A stretch of 15,280 nt of DNA. Source: Caulobacteraceae bacterium. Its GTDB lineage: Bacteria; Pseudomonadota; Alphaproteobacteria; Caulobacterales; Caulobacteraceae. Below are positions 1 to 7,837 of the stretch, one piece after another (position 1 is the first letter of the stretch; every line of letters starts with the position of its first letter). The stretch covers positions 1 to 15,280 of the forward strand of contig CANJYY010000020.1 of the NCBI GenBank assembly GCA_947479185.1, in the 5' to 3' direction. The notes below the pieces were generated by a model, which made no database searches, was not told the DNA's origin, and worked only from the letters and a program-made list of their open reading frames with translations. Made by a program: the position numbers and the translations under genes.

Positions 1-1
1 C

Positions 2-2053
2 GCCGACCCGTTCGGCGCCTATGAGTGGTCGACCCGCATCAGCATCCGCGGCTTCAACCAGAACCAGCTGGGCTTCACCCTCGACGGCGTGCCGCTGGGC
101 GACATGAGCTACGGCAACTACAACGGCCTGCACATCAGCCGCGCCATCGGCAGCGAGGACATCGGCAAGGTCGAGCTCTCGCAGGGCGCCGGCGCCCTGT
201 CCGCGGCCTCCACCTCCAACCTCGGCGGCACGCTGCAGTTCTTCTCACGCGACCCGTCGGAAACCTTCGGCGGCCAGGCCAACCTGACGGTCGGCTCCAA
301 CAACATGCACAGGGCGTTCCTGCGCCTGGACAGCGGCGCGGTCGACGCCCTCGGCGGTCTGCGCGCCTACCTCTCGATCGCCGACCAGAACAGCGACAAG
401 TGGAAGGGCGGCGGCGAGCAGCGCCAGCGCCAGTACGACTTCAAGGCCGTCCTGCCGATCGGCCCGGCGAACCTGACCGCGTTCTACAATCGCTCCGAGC
501 GGCGCGAGCAGGACTATCAGGACATGTCGTTCGAGATGATCGGCCGCCTCGGCCGTGACTGGGACAACACCCAGCCGAACTGGGCGCTCGCGGTCGCCGC
601 GGCCCAGGCCTACAACACCGGCGGCGCCCTGCCCGCGCCGTTCGCCACCATCGACGACGCCTACTATGCCGGCGCCGGCGTGCGCGACGACAACCTCTAC
701 GGCGTGACCCTCGACGTGCCGATGAGCGACACCGTCAACCTGACGGCCACCGCCTATCGTCACACCGACGTCGGCCAGGGCCTCTGGTGGACCCCCTACG
801 TGCCGAGCCCGACCTGGGGCGCGCCCGGTTCGACCGCCGCGCCGCTGTCGATCCGCACCACCGAGTACGACATCGACCGTGGCGGCCTGATCCTGGGCGT
901 GACGGCCGAATTCGGTGACCACCTGATCAGCGCCGGCCTGTGGAACGAGACCAACGACTTCAACCAGGCCCGTCGCTACTACGCCGAAACGGCCGCCCGT
1001 CCCTCGCGCGACCCGCTGGGCTTCCAGGCCAACCCGTTCTTCACCCAGTGGTCCTACGCGTTCACGACCAACACGACCGTCGGCTATGTCCAGGACGTCT
1101 GGACGATCAACGACGCCTTCAAGATCAACTTCGGCTTCAAGGCGCTGAAGGTCGAGAACGAGGTGTCGACCCTCGCCGTGTCGGACCCGACCCGGACGAT
1201 GGCCGGCAAGCTGAAGTCGCAGGACAGCTTCCTGCCGCAGATCGGCGCCGTCTATGACATCAACCCTGACCTGCAGCTGTTCGCGGGCTACACCGAGAAC
1301 GTCGGAGCCTTCGTCTCCGCCGCCACCTCGGGCCCGTTCGCGGCCCAGCGCCAGTCGGTCGTCAACTATGTCGCCGCCAATCTTGATCCGGAATCGTCCA
1401 AGACCTTCGAAGGCGGCCTGCGCTTCCGCGGCGAGCGCTTCAAGGGCGTGCTGGCGGTCTATCACGTGCAGTTCGACAACCGCCTGCTGGCGGCCAGCAC
1501 CGCGGCGCCGATCCTCGGCCTCCCGCCGGTCCTGTCCAACGTCGGTTCGGTCGAGACCAACGGTATCGAACTGGCCGGCGACCTGCAGCTGACGGACGCC
1601 TTCTCGGTCTACGCGTCCTACAGCTACAACGACTCCCAGTACCAGGACGACGTCGTGTCCTCGACCGGCGTGGTGGAAATGGCCACGGCCGGCAAGACCG
1701 TGGTGAACACGCCCAAGAACCTGTTCAAGGTCGAGTTCGCCTATGACCAGGGCGGCTTCTACAGCCGTCTGGGCGTGTCCTACACGGGCGAGCGCTACTA
1801 CACCTACGAGAACAGCGGCGGCCAGGTCGAGGCCAGCACCGTGGCTGACCTCTCCATCGGCTACCGCTTCGCCGGCACGCCGCTGCTCGACGGCCTGGAA
1901 GTCCAGGCCAACGTCACCAACCTGACGGACGAGGACTACATCTCGACCATCGGTTCGGGCGGCTTCGCCAAGGCGGACCCGACCGGGACGGCCCAGACCA
2001 TCCTGCCGGGCGCGCCGCGGCAGTTCTTCCTCAGCGTCAAGAAGGCCTTCTAG
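2..2053 (+). CDS. TonB-dependent outer-membrane receptor, 5' part missing
   Basis: This outer-membrane beta-barrel receptor imports a ligand using TonB/ExbB/ExbD energy. The frame is open from base 2, so the signal peptide, TonB box and start of the plug lie outside the window; 683 residues remain. The visible part opens inside the plug domain, with the typical RGFNQNQ and FTLDGVPLGD segments and a later 'IGKVELSQGAGAL' stretch. A long series of alternating aromatic/polar beta strands then ends in SVKKAF, the terminal Phe expected for barrel assembly. Near the C-terminus, 'LEVQANVTNLTDEDY' is the usual TonB-receptor C-terminal signature. The ligand cannot be read from sequence; I see no siderophore, cobalamin or metal motif. 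No partner gene is visible on this strand, and a terminator follows directly, so it is probably the last gene of its unit. The family assignment is firm and the substrate is unknown. Confidence 0.95.
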   Translation, partial: ADPFGAYEWSTRISIRGFNQNQLGFTLDGVPLGDMSYGNYNGLHISRAIGSEDIGKVELSQGAGALSAASTSNLGGTLQFFSRDPSETFGGQANLTVGSNNMHRAFLRLDSGAVDALGGLRAYLSIADQNSDKWKGGGEQRQRQYDFKAVLPIGPANLTAFYNRSERREQDYQDMSFEMIGRLGRDWDNTQPNWALAVAAAQAYNTGGALPAPFATIDDAYYAGAGVRDDNLYGVTLDVPMSDTVNLTATAYRHTDVGQGLWWTPYVPSPTWGAPGSTAAPLSIRTTEYDIDRGGLILGVTAEFGDHLISAGLWNETNDFNQARRYYAETAARPSRDPLGFQANPFFTQWSYAFTTNTTVGYVQDVWTINDAFKINFGFKALKVENEVSTLAVSDPTRTMAGKLKSQDSFLPQIGAVYDINPDLQLFAGYTENVGAFVSAATSGPFAAQRQSVVNYVAANLDPESSKTFEGGLRFRGERFKGVLAVYHVQFDNRLLAASTAAPILGLPPVLSNVGSVETNGIELAGDLQLTDAFSVYASYSYNDSQYQDDVVSSTGVVEMATAGKTVVNTPKNLFKVEFAYDQGGFYSRLGVSYTGERYYTYENSGGQVEASTVADLSIGYRFAGTPLLDGLEVQANVTNLTDEDYISTIGSGGFAKADPTGTAQTILPGAPRQFFLSVKKAF

Positions 2054-2078
2054 GCCCTCACGTCGCGTTCGATACGGG

Positions 2079-2113
2079 GAGGGCCGGGCGGCGACGCCCG
2101 GCCCTCTTTCGTT
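2079..2113 (+). terminator. Rho-independent terminator after the TonB receptor
   Basis: A perfect 12-bp stem (GAGGGCCGGGCG pairing with CGCCCGGCCCTC) closes on a GCGA tetraloop and is followed by TTTCGTT. It lies 26 nt after the receptor stop codon and before the next gene on the same strand, so it should end the receptor transcript. Confidence 0.88.
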
Positions 2114-2194
2114 GGCGAACGCCCCAGACGTGTCTGTGGTGGAGATCAGGGCCGCGAAATGGCACTGTCGGACGAACTGGATTCAGGAGAGCCC

Positions 2195-2659
2195 ATGCGA
2201 ACCCGGCGCCGGATTATCACCGCCCTGATACTGGCCCTGACGGCGCCGCTGGCCATCGGCGCCGGCGCGCTCGCCCAGTCGACGGACTTCGACAGGATCC
2301 GCGCGGCCAGCGACAACGCCCCGCCGGTTCCGCCCCCACCCGCGCCGCCCGCGCCGCAGGCCCTGCCGCCGAAGCCGGTCGAAGGTGTGGGCGCCGCCGA
2401 GGCGCTCAACGCCGACATCAACGCCCGCAACGCCGAAGCCGCCGCCCGGGACCGCGCCGCCGACGAAGAGTACGCGCGCAAACAGCGCGAATACGAGGCC
2501 CGCAAGAAGGCCGACGCGGCCGCCTACGCCAAGGCCATGGCCGACTACGAGGCCCGGAAGGCCGCTGTCGAGCGCCAGCGCCAGGCCGACCTCGCCGCCT
2601 GGCAGGCCCAGGTCGCCGCCTGCAAGGCCGGCGACAAGACCGCCTGCGCGCCTAAGTAG
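2195..2659 (+). CDS. Small secreted protein with Pro-rich linker and coiled coil
   Basis: I do not recognise a named family. The 154-aa product begins with a clear Sec signal peptide (MRTRRR, then a hydrophobic core, cleavage near AL-AQ at residue 28). Residues 42-62 are proline-rich, as in a wall-spanning or flexible linker. Residues about 65-142 are Ala/Glu/Lys/Arg-rich and should form a long helix or coiled coil; the motif YEARK occurs at 100-104 and again at 118-122. Two cysteines (C143, C151) sit in the last 12 residues (CKAGDKTAC), possibly a disulfide. I chose the ATG at 2195 rather than the in-frame ATG at 2159 because AGGAGA precedes it at 2185-2190 and the signal peptide starts there. 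The gene follows a terminator, so it probably has its own promoter. It converges on the TonB gene, sharing its last 8 bp. It is likely a periplasmic protein of unknown role. Confidence 0.75.
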   Translation: MRTRRRIITALILALTAPLAIGAGALAQSTDFDRIRAASDNAPPVPPPPAPPAPQALPPKPVEGVGAAEALNADINARNAEAAARDRAADEEYARKQREYEARKKADAAAYAKAMADYEARKAAVERQRQADLAAWQAQVAACKAGDKTACAPK

Positions 2660-3302
2660 GCGCCACCGCGGCCGCCTGGCCGCCGGACGCGCGGACCGGC
2701 GCCTCGAAGCGCAGCCGCTGTGGATCGACGCCCGCCGGCGGGCGCGGGAACGGCGCCGCCGCCCGCACCGCGCGCATCGCCTCGCGATCGAACACGGGCG
2801 AGCCGCTGGACGCGGCCAGCCGCAGGCCCTTCAGCCGCCCCTCCGCATCCAGGGTGAAGGCGACACTCGCCGTGGTCGCGCCCGCCTCGCCCCTGGGGCG
2901 ATGCCGGTCGATGGCCGCCCAGACCTCGCGGGACCAGGCGTCGAAGGGATCGACAACCGACCGCGCCGGCCCGGGCGTCGACGGCGCCACGAGGGGCCCC
3001 GCCTCCGCCCTGACGGCCGGCGGCGGGGCAGCGGGCGGGACCACGGCCGCCGATGCGCCGGCCGTCGCCAGGGTCCTGGCCGCCACGGGCGGACGCGCGA
3101 CCTCCCCCGGCGAGGGTCGGGACGCCCCGGCCCTGGCCGCCTTCGGCCGCGCGGGGCGACGCTCCGGTGACGGCGTCAGCATCACCTCGAAAACCTGCGG
3201 CGCCGCGCCGACCGCCGTCGGCGGACCGCGCCACAGGCCCGCGACGACCGCCAGGTGCAGGACGATCGAGACCGTCATCGCCAGTCGGCCGCCGCGCGCC
3301 AT
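2652..3302 (-). CDS. Energy transducer TonB (dedicated copy of receptor operon)
   Basis: The 216-aa protein has the three TonB parts in order. First is an N-terminal anchor (residues about 8-24) whose 'SIVLHLAVVAGLW' keeps the Ser-x3-His pair (S12, H16) that contacts ExbB/ExbD in E. coli TonB. Next is a Pro/Ala-rich periplasmic spacer (about 42-118). Last is a C-terminal TonB domain (about 124-203) with 'GSPVFDREAMRAVR' followed by 'PFPRPP'. It transmits proton-motive force across the periplasm to outer-membrane receptors. The ATG lies 2 nt after the stop of the upstream receptor gene, so translation is probably coupled and the two are expected to work as a pair. No exbB or exbD is visible here, so the motor must be encoded elsewhere. 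The 3' end overlaps the convergent small gene by 8 bp. The domain call is strong; exclusive service to the neighbouring receptor is inferred. Confidence 0.9.
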   Translation of the reverse strand: MARGGRLAMTVSIVLHLAVVAGLWRGPPTAVGAAPQVFEVMLTPSPERRPARPKAARAGASRPSPGEVARPPVAARTLATAGASAAVVPPAAPPPAVRAEAGPLVAPSTPGPARSVVDPFDAWSREVWAAIDRHRPRGEAGATTASVAFTLDAEGRLKGLRLAASSGSPVFDREAMRAVRAAAPFPRPPAGVDPQRLRFEAPVRASGGQAAAVAPT

Positions 3303-3304
3303 GG

Positions 3305-5461
3305 TCAGAAGCCGACCGTCAGCCCGAGGTTGAACGACCGTCCGGGCCCCGGCAGGGCCGCGATCGGCGGAACCATGCCGCCGGCCTTGAAGTCGCCGAA
3401 TGACACCCCGCCCAGCGGCAGGTCGTAGGCCTCGTCGAAGGCGTTCTCGATCGACGCCTCGAACCGCAGCCGTTCGGTCGGCCGCCAGACGCCCCGCAGG
3501 TTGAACAGGGCGTAGGCGTCGGTCGCCGGTTCCTTGCGCGTGACGCTGACCCGGTCCTTCTCCCCGACCAGCTCGACGTCGGCGATGACGGTCCAGGCGC
3601 CAAGCGGCTGCTCCAGGCTGACCCGGCCGGTCACCGGGGCGATGTGGTAGAGATCGTCCCCGGTGTCGCGGTTCTCGCCGCGCACCAGCGACGCCGAGGC
3701 GGTCAGCACGGCGGGCGCGAACCCGCCGGCGGTCCAGAGTTCGGTGCGGCCGCTGATCTCCACCCCCTGCATCCGCGCGTCGTGATTGGCGAAGCGCAGC
3801 CGCGCGAAGCTGCCGCCCGGTCCGAACACGCCGATGGGGTCCGCGTCGACGTAGTCCTCGATTTCGGAATGGAACAGGCTGACGGTCAGCGACCGGTTGG
3901 CGACCGGCGATGACAGACGCAGCGTGGCCCCGAGGTTGTTGGCCGTCTCGGGCTTCAGATCGAGATTGCCGACATAGGCGTTGGCGTCCCCGGCCATCGA
4001 GGTCATGGCCGCCGACATCTGCCCCAGGCCCCAGGCGTAGCGTTCGTAGAGGTTCGGGACCCGCGTCTTGCGCGCGTAGCCGATTTCCAGCGACATCGCG
4101 TCGGTCGGCGCCCAGCGCGCCAGCAGGGTCAGGTCGGCCACATCGTCGGCGCGCTTGTGGTCGCGTGCGTTGAAGGCCGTGGCGGCGGCGGCGTCGGCGG
4201 CGTTCATCATGCCGGTCCAGCTGTAGGGCTGCACGTCGCCGGTGTTGGTCTCGACCCGCTCAAGTCTCAGGCCGGCGACGCCGGTCCAGCCGGCGGCCAG
4301 CGGCCCCGACCATTCCGCCCAGACGCCGGTCCGGTCGCGGGCGCCGCCGTTGATGTTGAGATAGCGGTTGGGGCCCATCATCATGCTGCCGGTCACGGGC
4401 GGCCACCAGTCGTCGAGGTCCGTGCGCCGGACATCGACGCCGAACGCCATGCTGCCGCCCTCGCCCGCCGGCAGGGTGACCGCCATGGCCAGGCCCAGGT
4501 CGACCCCGTGGCTTAGCATCGGCATGTCGCCGCCCTTGTCAGCGAGGAAGTTCATCTCGTGCTCGACGTCACGCCAGGACAGCCGCGTCGACACCTCGCC
4601 CCAGGCATAGGCGCCGTCGTAGCGCAGGTCCGCGAACGTGCTGACGTTCCCGGTCATGTCCATGCGCTGGTTGGCGAAGCCCTGATAGGGCGTGAACTGC
4701 CGCCCGACCTTGAGGCTGACAACGCCCTGGTCGGTCCGCGCCGCGAGACCCAGCGCCGCATCATAGGACTCGTACTCGGTCGAGCGGACGTCGCGGCCGT
4801 AGCCTGAACGGTAGTTCCCGCCCCGCGCCCAGGCGGATTCGAGCCCCAGGCTGAACCGGTCGTCGGCCACGGACATCCGGGCCGAAGCCGACCCGCCGTC
4901 CACGACGCTCCGCCAGGCCAGGCTGGCCTCCCCCTCGGTGCGCAGGTCGCCGCGCTCGGTGGCGAACAGGGGTCCGCGCGTGGTGATGGCGATGACGCCG
5001 CCGATGTTGTCCCCGCCGGCGCTCACCGGCGAGAGGGTCGGCGAGAGGGAGATCGAGGCGACCCCGCCGGCCAGCACATAGGACCCGGGCGGGTTCATGT
5101 GGTTGGGGCAGAAGGCCGTGGTCTCGGCGCCGTCGACGGTGACCAGCATGCGGTCATCGGTCATGCCGCGCACGGATGGCAGGGCGGTCGTGCCGCCGCC
5201 GGCCTGAACGGAAACGCCGGGCTCGCCCAGCAGCAGGGACACGGCGTCCGCGCCGGAGGTCTGCCGACGGGCCAGGGCCTCGCCGCCGACCACGGCGGCA
5301 GGGGCTCCGATCGCCGGGGCCTCGGCGGGATGGGCGGCCGGGTCGGCCTGGATGGGGGGAAGCACCGTCGCGGCCTGGGCCAGGGCAAGCGCGGGAACGG
5401 ACAGGGCGATGACGGCGGCGCCGGCGGCGAGGGCCGCCCGCCGGGAAGGCAGGAGAGACAT
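3305..5461 (-). CDS. TonB-dependent copper receptor, OprC/NosA type
   Basis: This 718-aa outer-membrane receptor most likely takes up copper. A signal peptide (MSLLPSRR..., cleavage after ALALAQ, about residue 29) precedes the plug (about 60-165; 'LPSVRGMTDDRMLVTVDGA') and a 22-strand-type barrel ending in LGLTVGF. Within the plug, 'FCPNHMNPPGSY' contains C118-x3-M122, and in the barrel 'VEHEMNF' contains H301-x-M303. In the Pseudomonas copper receptor OprC, CxxxM and HxM form the copper site with about the same spacing, so all four ligand residues appear conserved. 'DKGGDMPM' after the HxM and extra Met residues are also in keeping. I chose the ATG at 5461 over the longer in-frame start at 5530 because AAGGA lies 7 nt upstream and the signal peptide begins there. 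It sits between a DUF2946 gene and a tonB gene on the same strand. The family call is strong; the metal is inferred from the residues, not shown. Confidence 0.9.
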   Translation of the reverse strand: MSLLPSRRAALAAGAAVIALSVPALALAQAATVLPPIQADPAAHPAEAPAIGAPAAVVGGEALARRQTSGADAVSLLLGEPGVSVQAGGGTTALPSVRGMTDDRMLVTVDGAETTAFCPNHMNPPGSYVLAGGVASISLSPTLSPVSAGGDNIGGVIAITTRGPLFATERGDLRTEGEASLAWRSVVDGGSASARMSVADDRFSLGLESAWARGGNYRSGYGRDVRSTEYESYDAALGLAARTDQGVVSLKVGRQFTPYQGFANQRMDMTGNVSTFADLRYDGAYAWGEVSTRLSWRDVEHEMNFLADKGGDMPMLSHGVDLGLAMAVTLPAGEGGSMAFGVDVRRTDLDDWWPPVTGSMMMGPNRYLNINGGARDRTGVWAEWSGPLAAGWTGVAGLRLERVETNTGDVQPYSWTGMMNAADAAAATAFNARDHKRADDVADLTLLARWAPTDAMSLEIGYARKTRVPNLYERYAWGLGQMSAAMTSMAGDANAYVGNLDLKPETANNLGATLRLSSPVANRSLTVSLFHSEIEDYVDADPIGVFGPGGSFARLRFANHDARMQGVEISGRTELWTAGGFAPAVLTASASLVRGENRDTGDDLYHIAPVTGRVSLEQPLGAWTVIADVELVGEKDRVSVTRKEPATDAYALFNLRGVWRPTERLRFEASIENAFDEAYDLPLGGVSFGDFKAGGMVPPIAALPGPGRSFNLGLTVGF

Positions 5462-5544
5462 GGGAAGGTCCTTCAGGATCTGAAAATGCGAAAGGCCGCG
5501 CGCCGCGCGCCCGGAGGCTGCGGCGATCAACGGCGTGGCGAGGT

Positions 5545-5949
5545 TCAGAGGCTGAGGGGTGGTCCGGTGGACGGCGGCGGCGGGGCGGCGAGCCCCTGGC
5601 CCACCAGGGCGGTCCGGACCGGCGGCAGGACGGTCGGGACCGGGCGCGACCCAGGAACGATGATCGGCGCGGCGAGCGCCTCAAGCGCGACGCCGGCCGT
5701 GGCGAACGGACAGACCTGGGTCTTGCCGGGATGCTCGCTGTCACCCTTGCCGGGCGCGGCCTGGCCGGAGTCGAGCGCGATCGTCTGGCTGACCGCCCCG
5801 TTGGCGGTGCACATCACGACGGCCAGGGTGTCCGGCTGGGTCGCGATCATGTAGCCGGGCAGGACGGTCAGGCGCAGGGCGACCGCCAGGGCGACGACCG
5901 CCCATGCGCTCCATCCCCAGCGCGATCCGCTTTTCGACAACCTTGCCAT
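5545..5949 (-). CDS. DUF2946-type small membrane/periplasmic protein
   Basis: The 134-aa protein resembles the DUF2946 family, whose biochemical role is not established and which is often found next to copper-transport genes. An N-terminal hydrophobic helix (about 12-35) could anchor it or act as an uncleaved signal. The diagnostic elements follow: MCTANGAV (M46, C47), a hydrophilic loop with H73, and VCPFATA (C80). A second hydrophobic stretch (about 83-97) and a proline-rich tail complete it. The Cys, His and Met residues could bind a soft metal such as copper; that is an inference. It is first in the operon, 83 nt before the receptor start, so a shared transcript is likely. The ribosome-binding site before the ATG is weak (no clear GGAG), which would fit a very short or absent leader. 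Confidence is good for the coding region and moderate for the family. Confidence 0.78.
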   Translation of the reverse strand: MARLSKSGSRWGWSAWAVVALAVALRLTVLPGYMIATQPDTLAVVMCTANGAVSQTIALDSGQAAPGKGDSEHPGKTQVCPFATAGVALEALAAPIIVPGSRPVPTVLPPVRTALVGQGLAAPPPPSTGPPLSL

Positions 5950-5960
5950 CGTGGCCGCTG

Positions 5961-5999
5961 GCTACAGCCAGACTCGCCGTTGCACAATGATCAGGATCA
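5961..5999 (-). promoter_or_regulatory. Candidate promoter and palindrome for the copper operon
   Basis: On the minus strand, TTGTGC (5987-5982) is followed after 13 nt by GCTGTAGC (5968-5961). This resembles the Caulobacter housekeeping pattern TTGACG, 10-14 nt, GCTANAWC. A 5-2-5 palindrome, TGATCAGGATCA (5988-5999), abuts the putative -35 and could be an operator. Transcription would begin only a few bases before the ATG at 5949. Both elements are short and could be chance matches. Confidence 0.3.
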
Positions 6000-6080
6000 G
6001 GGTTGCGTCCCGGCGTGGCGCTTGCCCTGAGCATCCTGCGGCGGTCTCATGCCCGTTCAACGCCTGCCAAAGAGCTCCCC

Positions 6081-7664
6081 ATGCGCCCTCTCCTGCCTGT
6101 CGTCCTCGCGCTGACGCTCGCCGCGCCGGCCGCAGCCGCGCCGCCGCGGCCGGAGCTCGACGCCAATCTTTCAATGGCGGACATCCGGGCGTCGGTCGCC
6201 GCCGAGGGCCGCGACCTTGTCATCGAAGGCGGCTGGCTGGGGGTCACCACCCATTACCTGCGCCGCATCGAGACCCTCGATCCGCAGTTGAAGGCTGTCA
6301 TCGCCGTCAATCCCGACGCCAGGGCGCAGGCGCTCTCCGCCGACAGCCTGCGTATGCGCGGCAAGGGCCCTTTCGGACCGCTGTTCGGCATGCCGATCCT
6401 GATCAAGGACAATATCGAGACGCTCGACCCGATGGCCACGACAGCCGGATCGCTGGCGCTGGCCGGCAATATCTCGGGCCGCGACGCGCCGGTGATCGCC
6501 CGGCTGCGGGCCGCCGGCGTGGTGATCCTCGGCAAGGCCAACCTGTCGGAATGGGCCAACATCCGCTCCGATGACTCCCTCTCCGGCTGGAGCGCCGTCG
6601 GCGGCCAGGCGCGCAATCCCTACGACCTGGCCCGCTCGACCTGCGGCTCCTCGGCCGGCAGCGGCGCGGCGGTGGCGGCGGGGCTTGCGGCGGCGGCCAT
6701 CGGCACCGAGACGGACGGCTCGATCACATGCCCCGCCGCCGTCAACGGGCTGGTCGGCCTGAAACCGACGGTCGGCCTGGTCTCGCGCACCTTCATCGTG
6801 CCGATCAGCGCCAGCCAGGACACCGCCGGCCCGATGACCCGCACGGTCGAGGACGCGGCCAACCTGCTGACCGTGATGGCCGGAAGCGACCCCGCCGACC
6901 CGGCCACCGCCGAGGCCGACGCGCGCCGGAGCGACTATGCCAGGACGCTCAATCCCAATGCCCTCAAGGGCGTGCGGATCGGCGTGATGCGCTACGCCGC
7001 CGGCTTCCACAGGGAAACCGACGCGGTGTTCGAACAGGCGCTGGAGGCGCTCAAGGCCCAGGGCGCGACGCTGGTCGACGTGCCGGGCTTCCCCGACCGG
7101 GACAAGATCGGCGCGAACGAACTGGTCGTGCTGCTGACCGAGCTGAAGGCCGGCATGAACGCCTATCTGGCCTCGACCGACCCCGACAAGGTCAGGACCC
7201 GCACCCTGGCCGACGTGATCGCCTTCAACCGGGCCCACGCCGACCGCGAAATGCCGCTGTTCGGCCAGGAACTGTTCGAGGCGGCGGAGAAGACAGGCGG
7301 ACTGACCGACCCGGCCTATCTGAAGGCGCGCGACGACGCCCGCCGCCTGGCTGGCCCCAAGGGCATCGACGCCCTGCTGAAGAAATACGACGTCACCGCC
7401 CTTGTCGGGCCGACGATGGGGCCGGGCTGGCTGATCGATCCGGTGCTCAAGGACCGCTATGTCGGCGGCGGCGCGGGCGGCGCGGCAGCGGTCGCGGGCT
7501 ATCCGCACCTGACCGTGCCGATGGGCCAGGTCGGCGGCCTGCCGGTGGGTCTGAGCTTCGTCGGTCCGAAGTGGAGCGAGGCCCGGCTGCTGGCCTACGG
7601 CTACGCCTTCGAACAGGCGACCAGGGCCCGAAAGCCCCCGCCCCTCGCGCTGTCGGTTCCCTGA
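6081..7664 (+). CDS. Exported amidase-signature hydrolase
   Basis: The 527-aa enzyme belongs to the amidase-signature family, which hydrolyses carboxamide bonds with a Lys-cisSer-Ser triad. All three residues can be placed: K109 in LIKDN, S190 in CGSSAGSG, and the nucleophile S214 in TDGSIT. The 24-residue Ser-Ser spacing is the same as in fatty acid amide hydrolase. The '[11 protein letters not shown]' and '[14 protein letters not shown]' segments are also typical. It is not GatA: an N-terminal signal peptide ([20 protein letters not shown]) points to the periplasm, and no gatB or gatC is nearby. I chose the ATG at 6081 over the in-frame 6003 start because the signal peptide begins there and AAGAG lies upstream. 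The substrate is unknown; periplasmic relatives act on peptide amides, acyl amides or xenobiotics. It is divergent from the copper operon across a 131-bp gap, which could hold shared control but does not prove a link. Confidence 0.9.
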   Translation: MRPLLPVVLALTLAAPAAAAPPRPELDANLSMADIRASVAAEGRDLVIEGGWLGVTTHYLRRIETLDPQLKAVIAVNPDARAQALSADSLRMRGKGPFGPLFGMPILIKDNIETLDPMATTAGSLALAGNISGRDAPVIARLRAAGVVILGKANLSEWANIRSDDSLSGWSAVGGQARNPYDLARSTCGSSAGSGAAVAAGLAAAAIGTETDGSITCPAAVNGLVGLKPTVGLVSRTFIVPISASQDTAGPMTRTVEDAANLLTVMAGSDPADPATAEADARRSDYARTLNPNALKGVRIGVMRYAAGFHRETDAVFEQALEALKAQGATLVDVPGFPDRDKIGANELVVLLTELKAGMNAYLASTDPDKVRTRTLADVIAFNRAHADREMPLFGQELFEAAEKTGGLTDPAYLKARDDARRLAGPKGIDALLKKYDVTALVGPTMGPGWLIDPVLKDRYVGGGAGGAAAVAGYPHLTVPMGQVGGLPVGLSFVGPKWSEARLLAYGYAFEQATRARKPPPLALSVP

Positions 7665-7689
7665 CGGCCTCGATGGGCTGATACGCCGC

Positions 7690-7790
7690 CCCGGGGGGAG
7701 GTAGCTCGCCGAGGGCGAGACGGAGGGGGTCTGGTGCGCCGCAGCCCCCTTCAGTCAGCCCGGCGGGCTGACTGGTTCCCCAAAGGGGGA
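7690..7790. repeat. Intergenic palindromic repeat element (REP-like)
   Basis: The 173-bp gap between two convergent genes holds a compact set of palindromes. CTCGCC/GGCGAG arms lie at 7705-7719. A perfect 10-bp hairpin, CAGTCAGCCC/GGGCTGACTG with a GGC loop, lies at 7752-7774. TCCCC/GGGGA arms flank an AAAG loop at 7777-7790. Runs of five or more G or C flank these (7694-7699, 7725-7729, 7745-7749) and can pair with one another. This layout resembles the dispersed extragenic palindromic repeats I associate with Caulobacterales chromosomes. No T-tract follows, so it is not a standard terminator, although it may still protect or end transcripts. No second copy lies in this window, so its repeat status rests on family resemblance. 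Confidence 0.6.
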
Positions 7791-7837
7791 GCGTCTAGGT
7801 CTGAGCCGACCGCAGATCGCGTGAATACCGATCCGGC

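Noticed and set aside
245..1465. A 406-codon minus-strand open frame across the first TonB receptor
   Set aside because: It lies antisense to a certain receptor gene. Its Gly/Arg/Val/Asp-rich composition without any domain is typical of a GC-rich shadow frame.
5462..5530. Upstream start (5530) for the copper receptor
   Set aside because: It would place 23 charged residues before a standard signal peptide; the inner ATG has a good ribosome-binding site at the right distance.
6171..7508. A 445-codon minus-strand open frame opposite the amidase
   Set aside because: The amidase on the plus strand has intact motifs throughout; the antisense translation has no recognisable fold and is rich in Gly, Arg, Asp and His.
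7752..7774. Rho-independent terminator for the amidase or the beta-helix gene
   Set aside because: The 10-bp hairpin is perfect, but neither strand has a T-tract after it; the repeat-element reading fits better.
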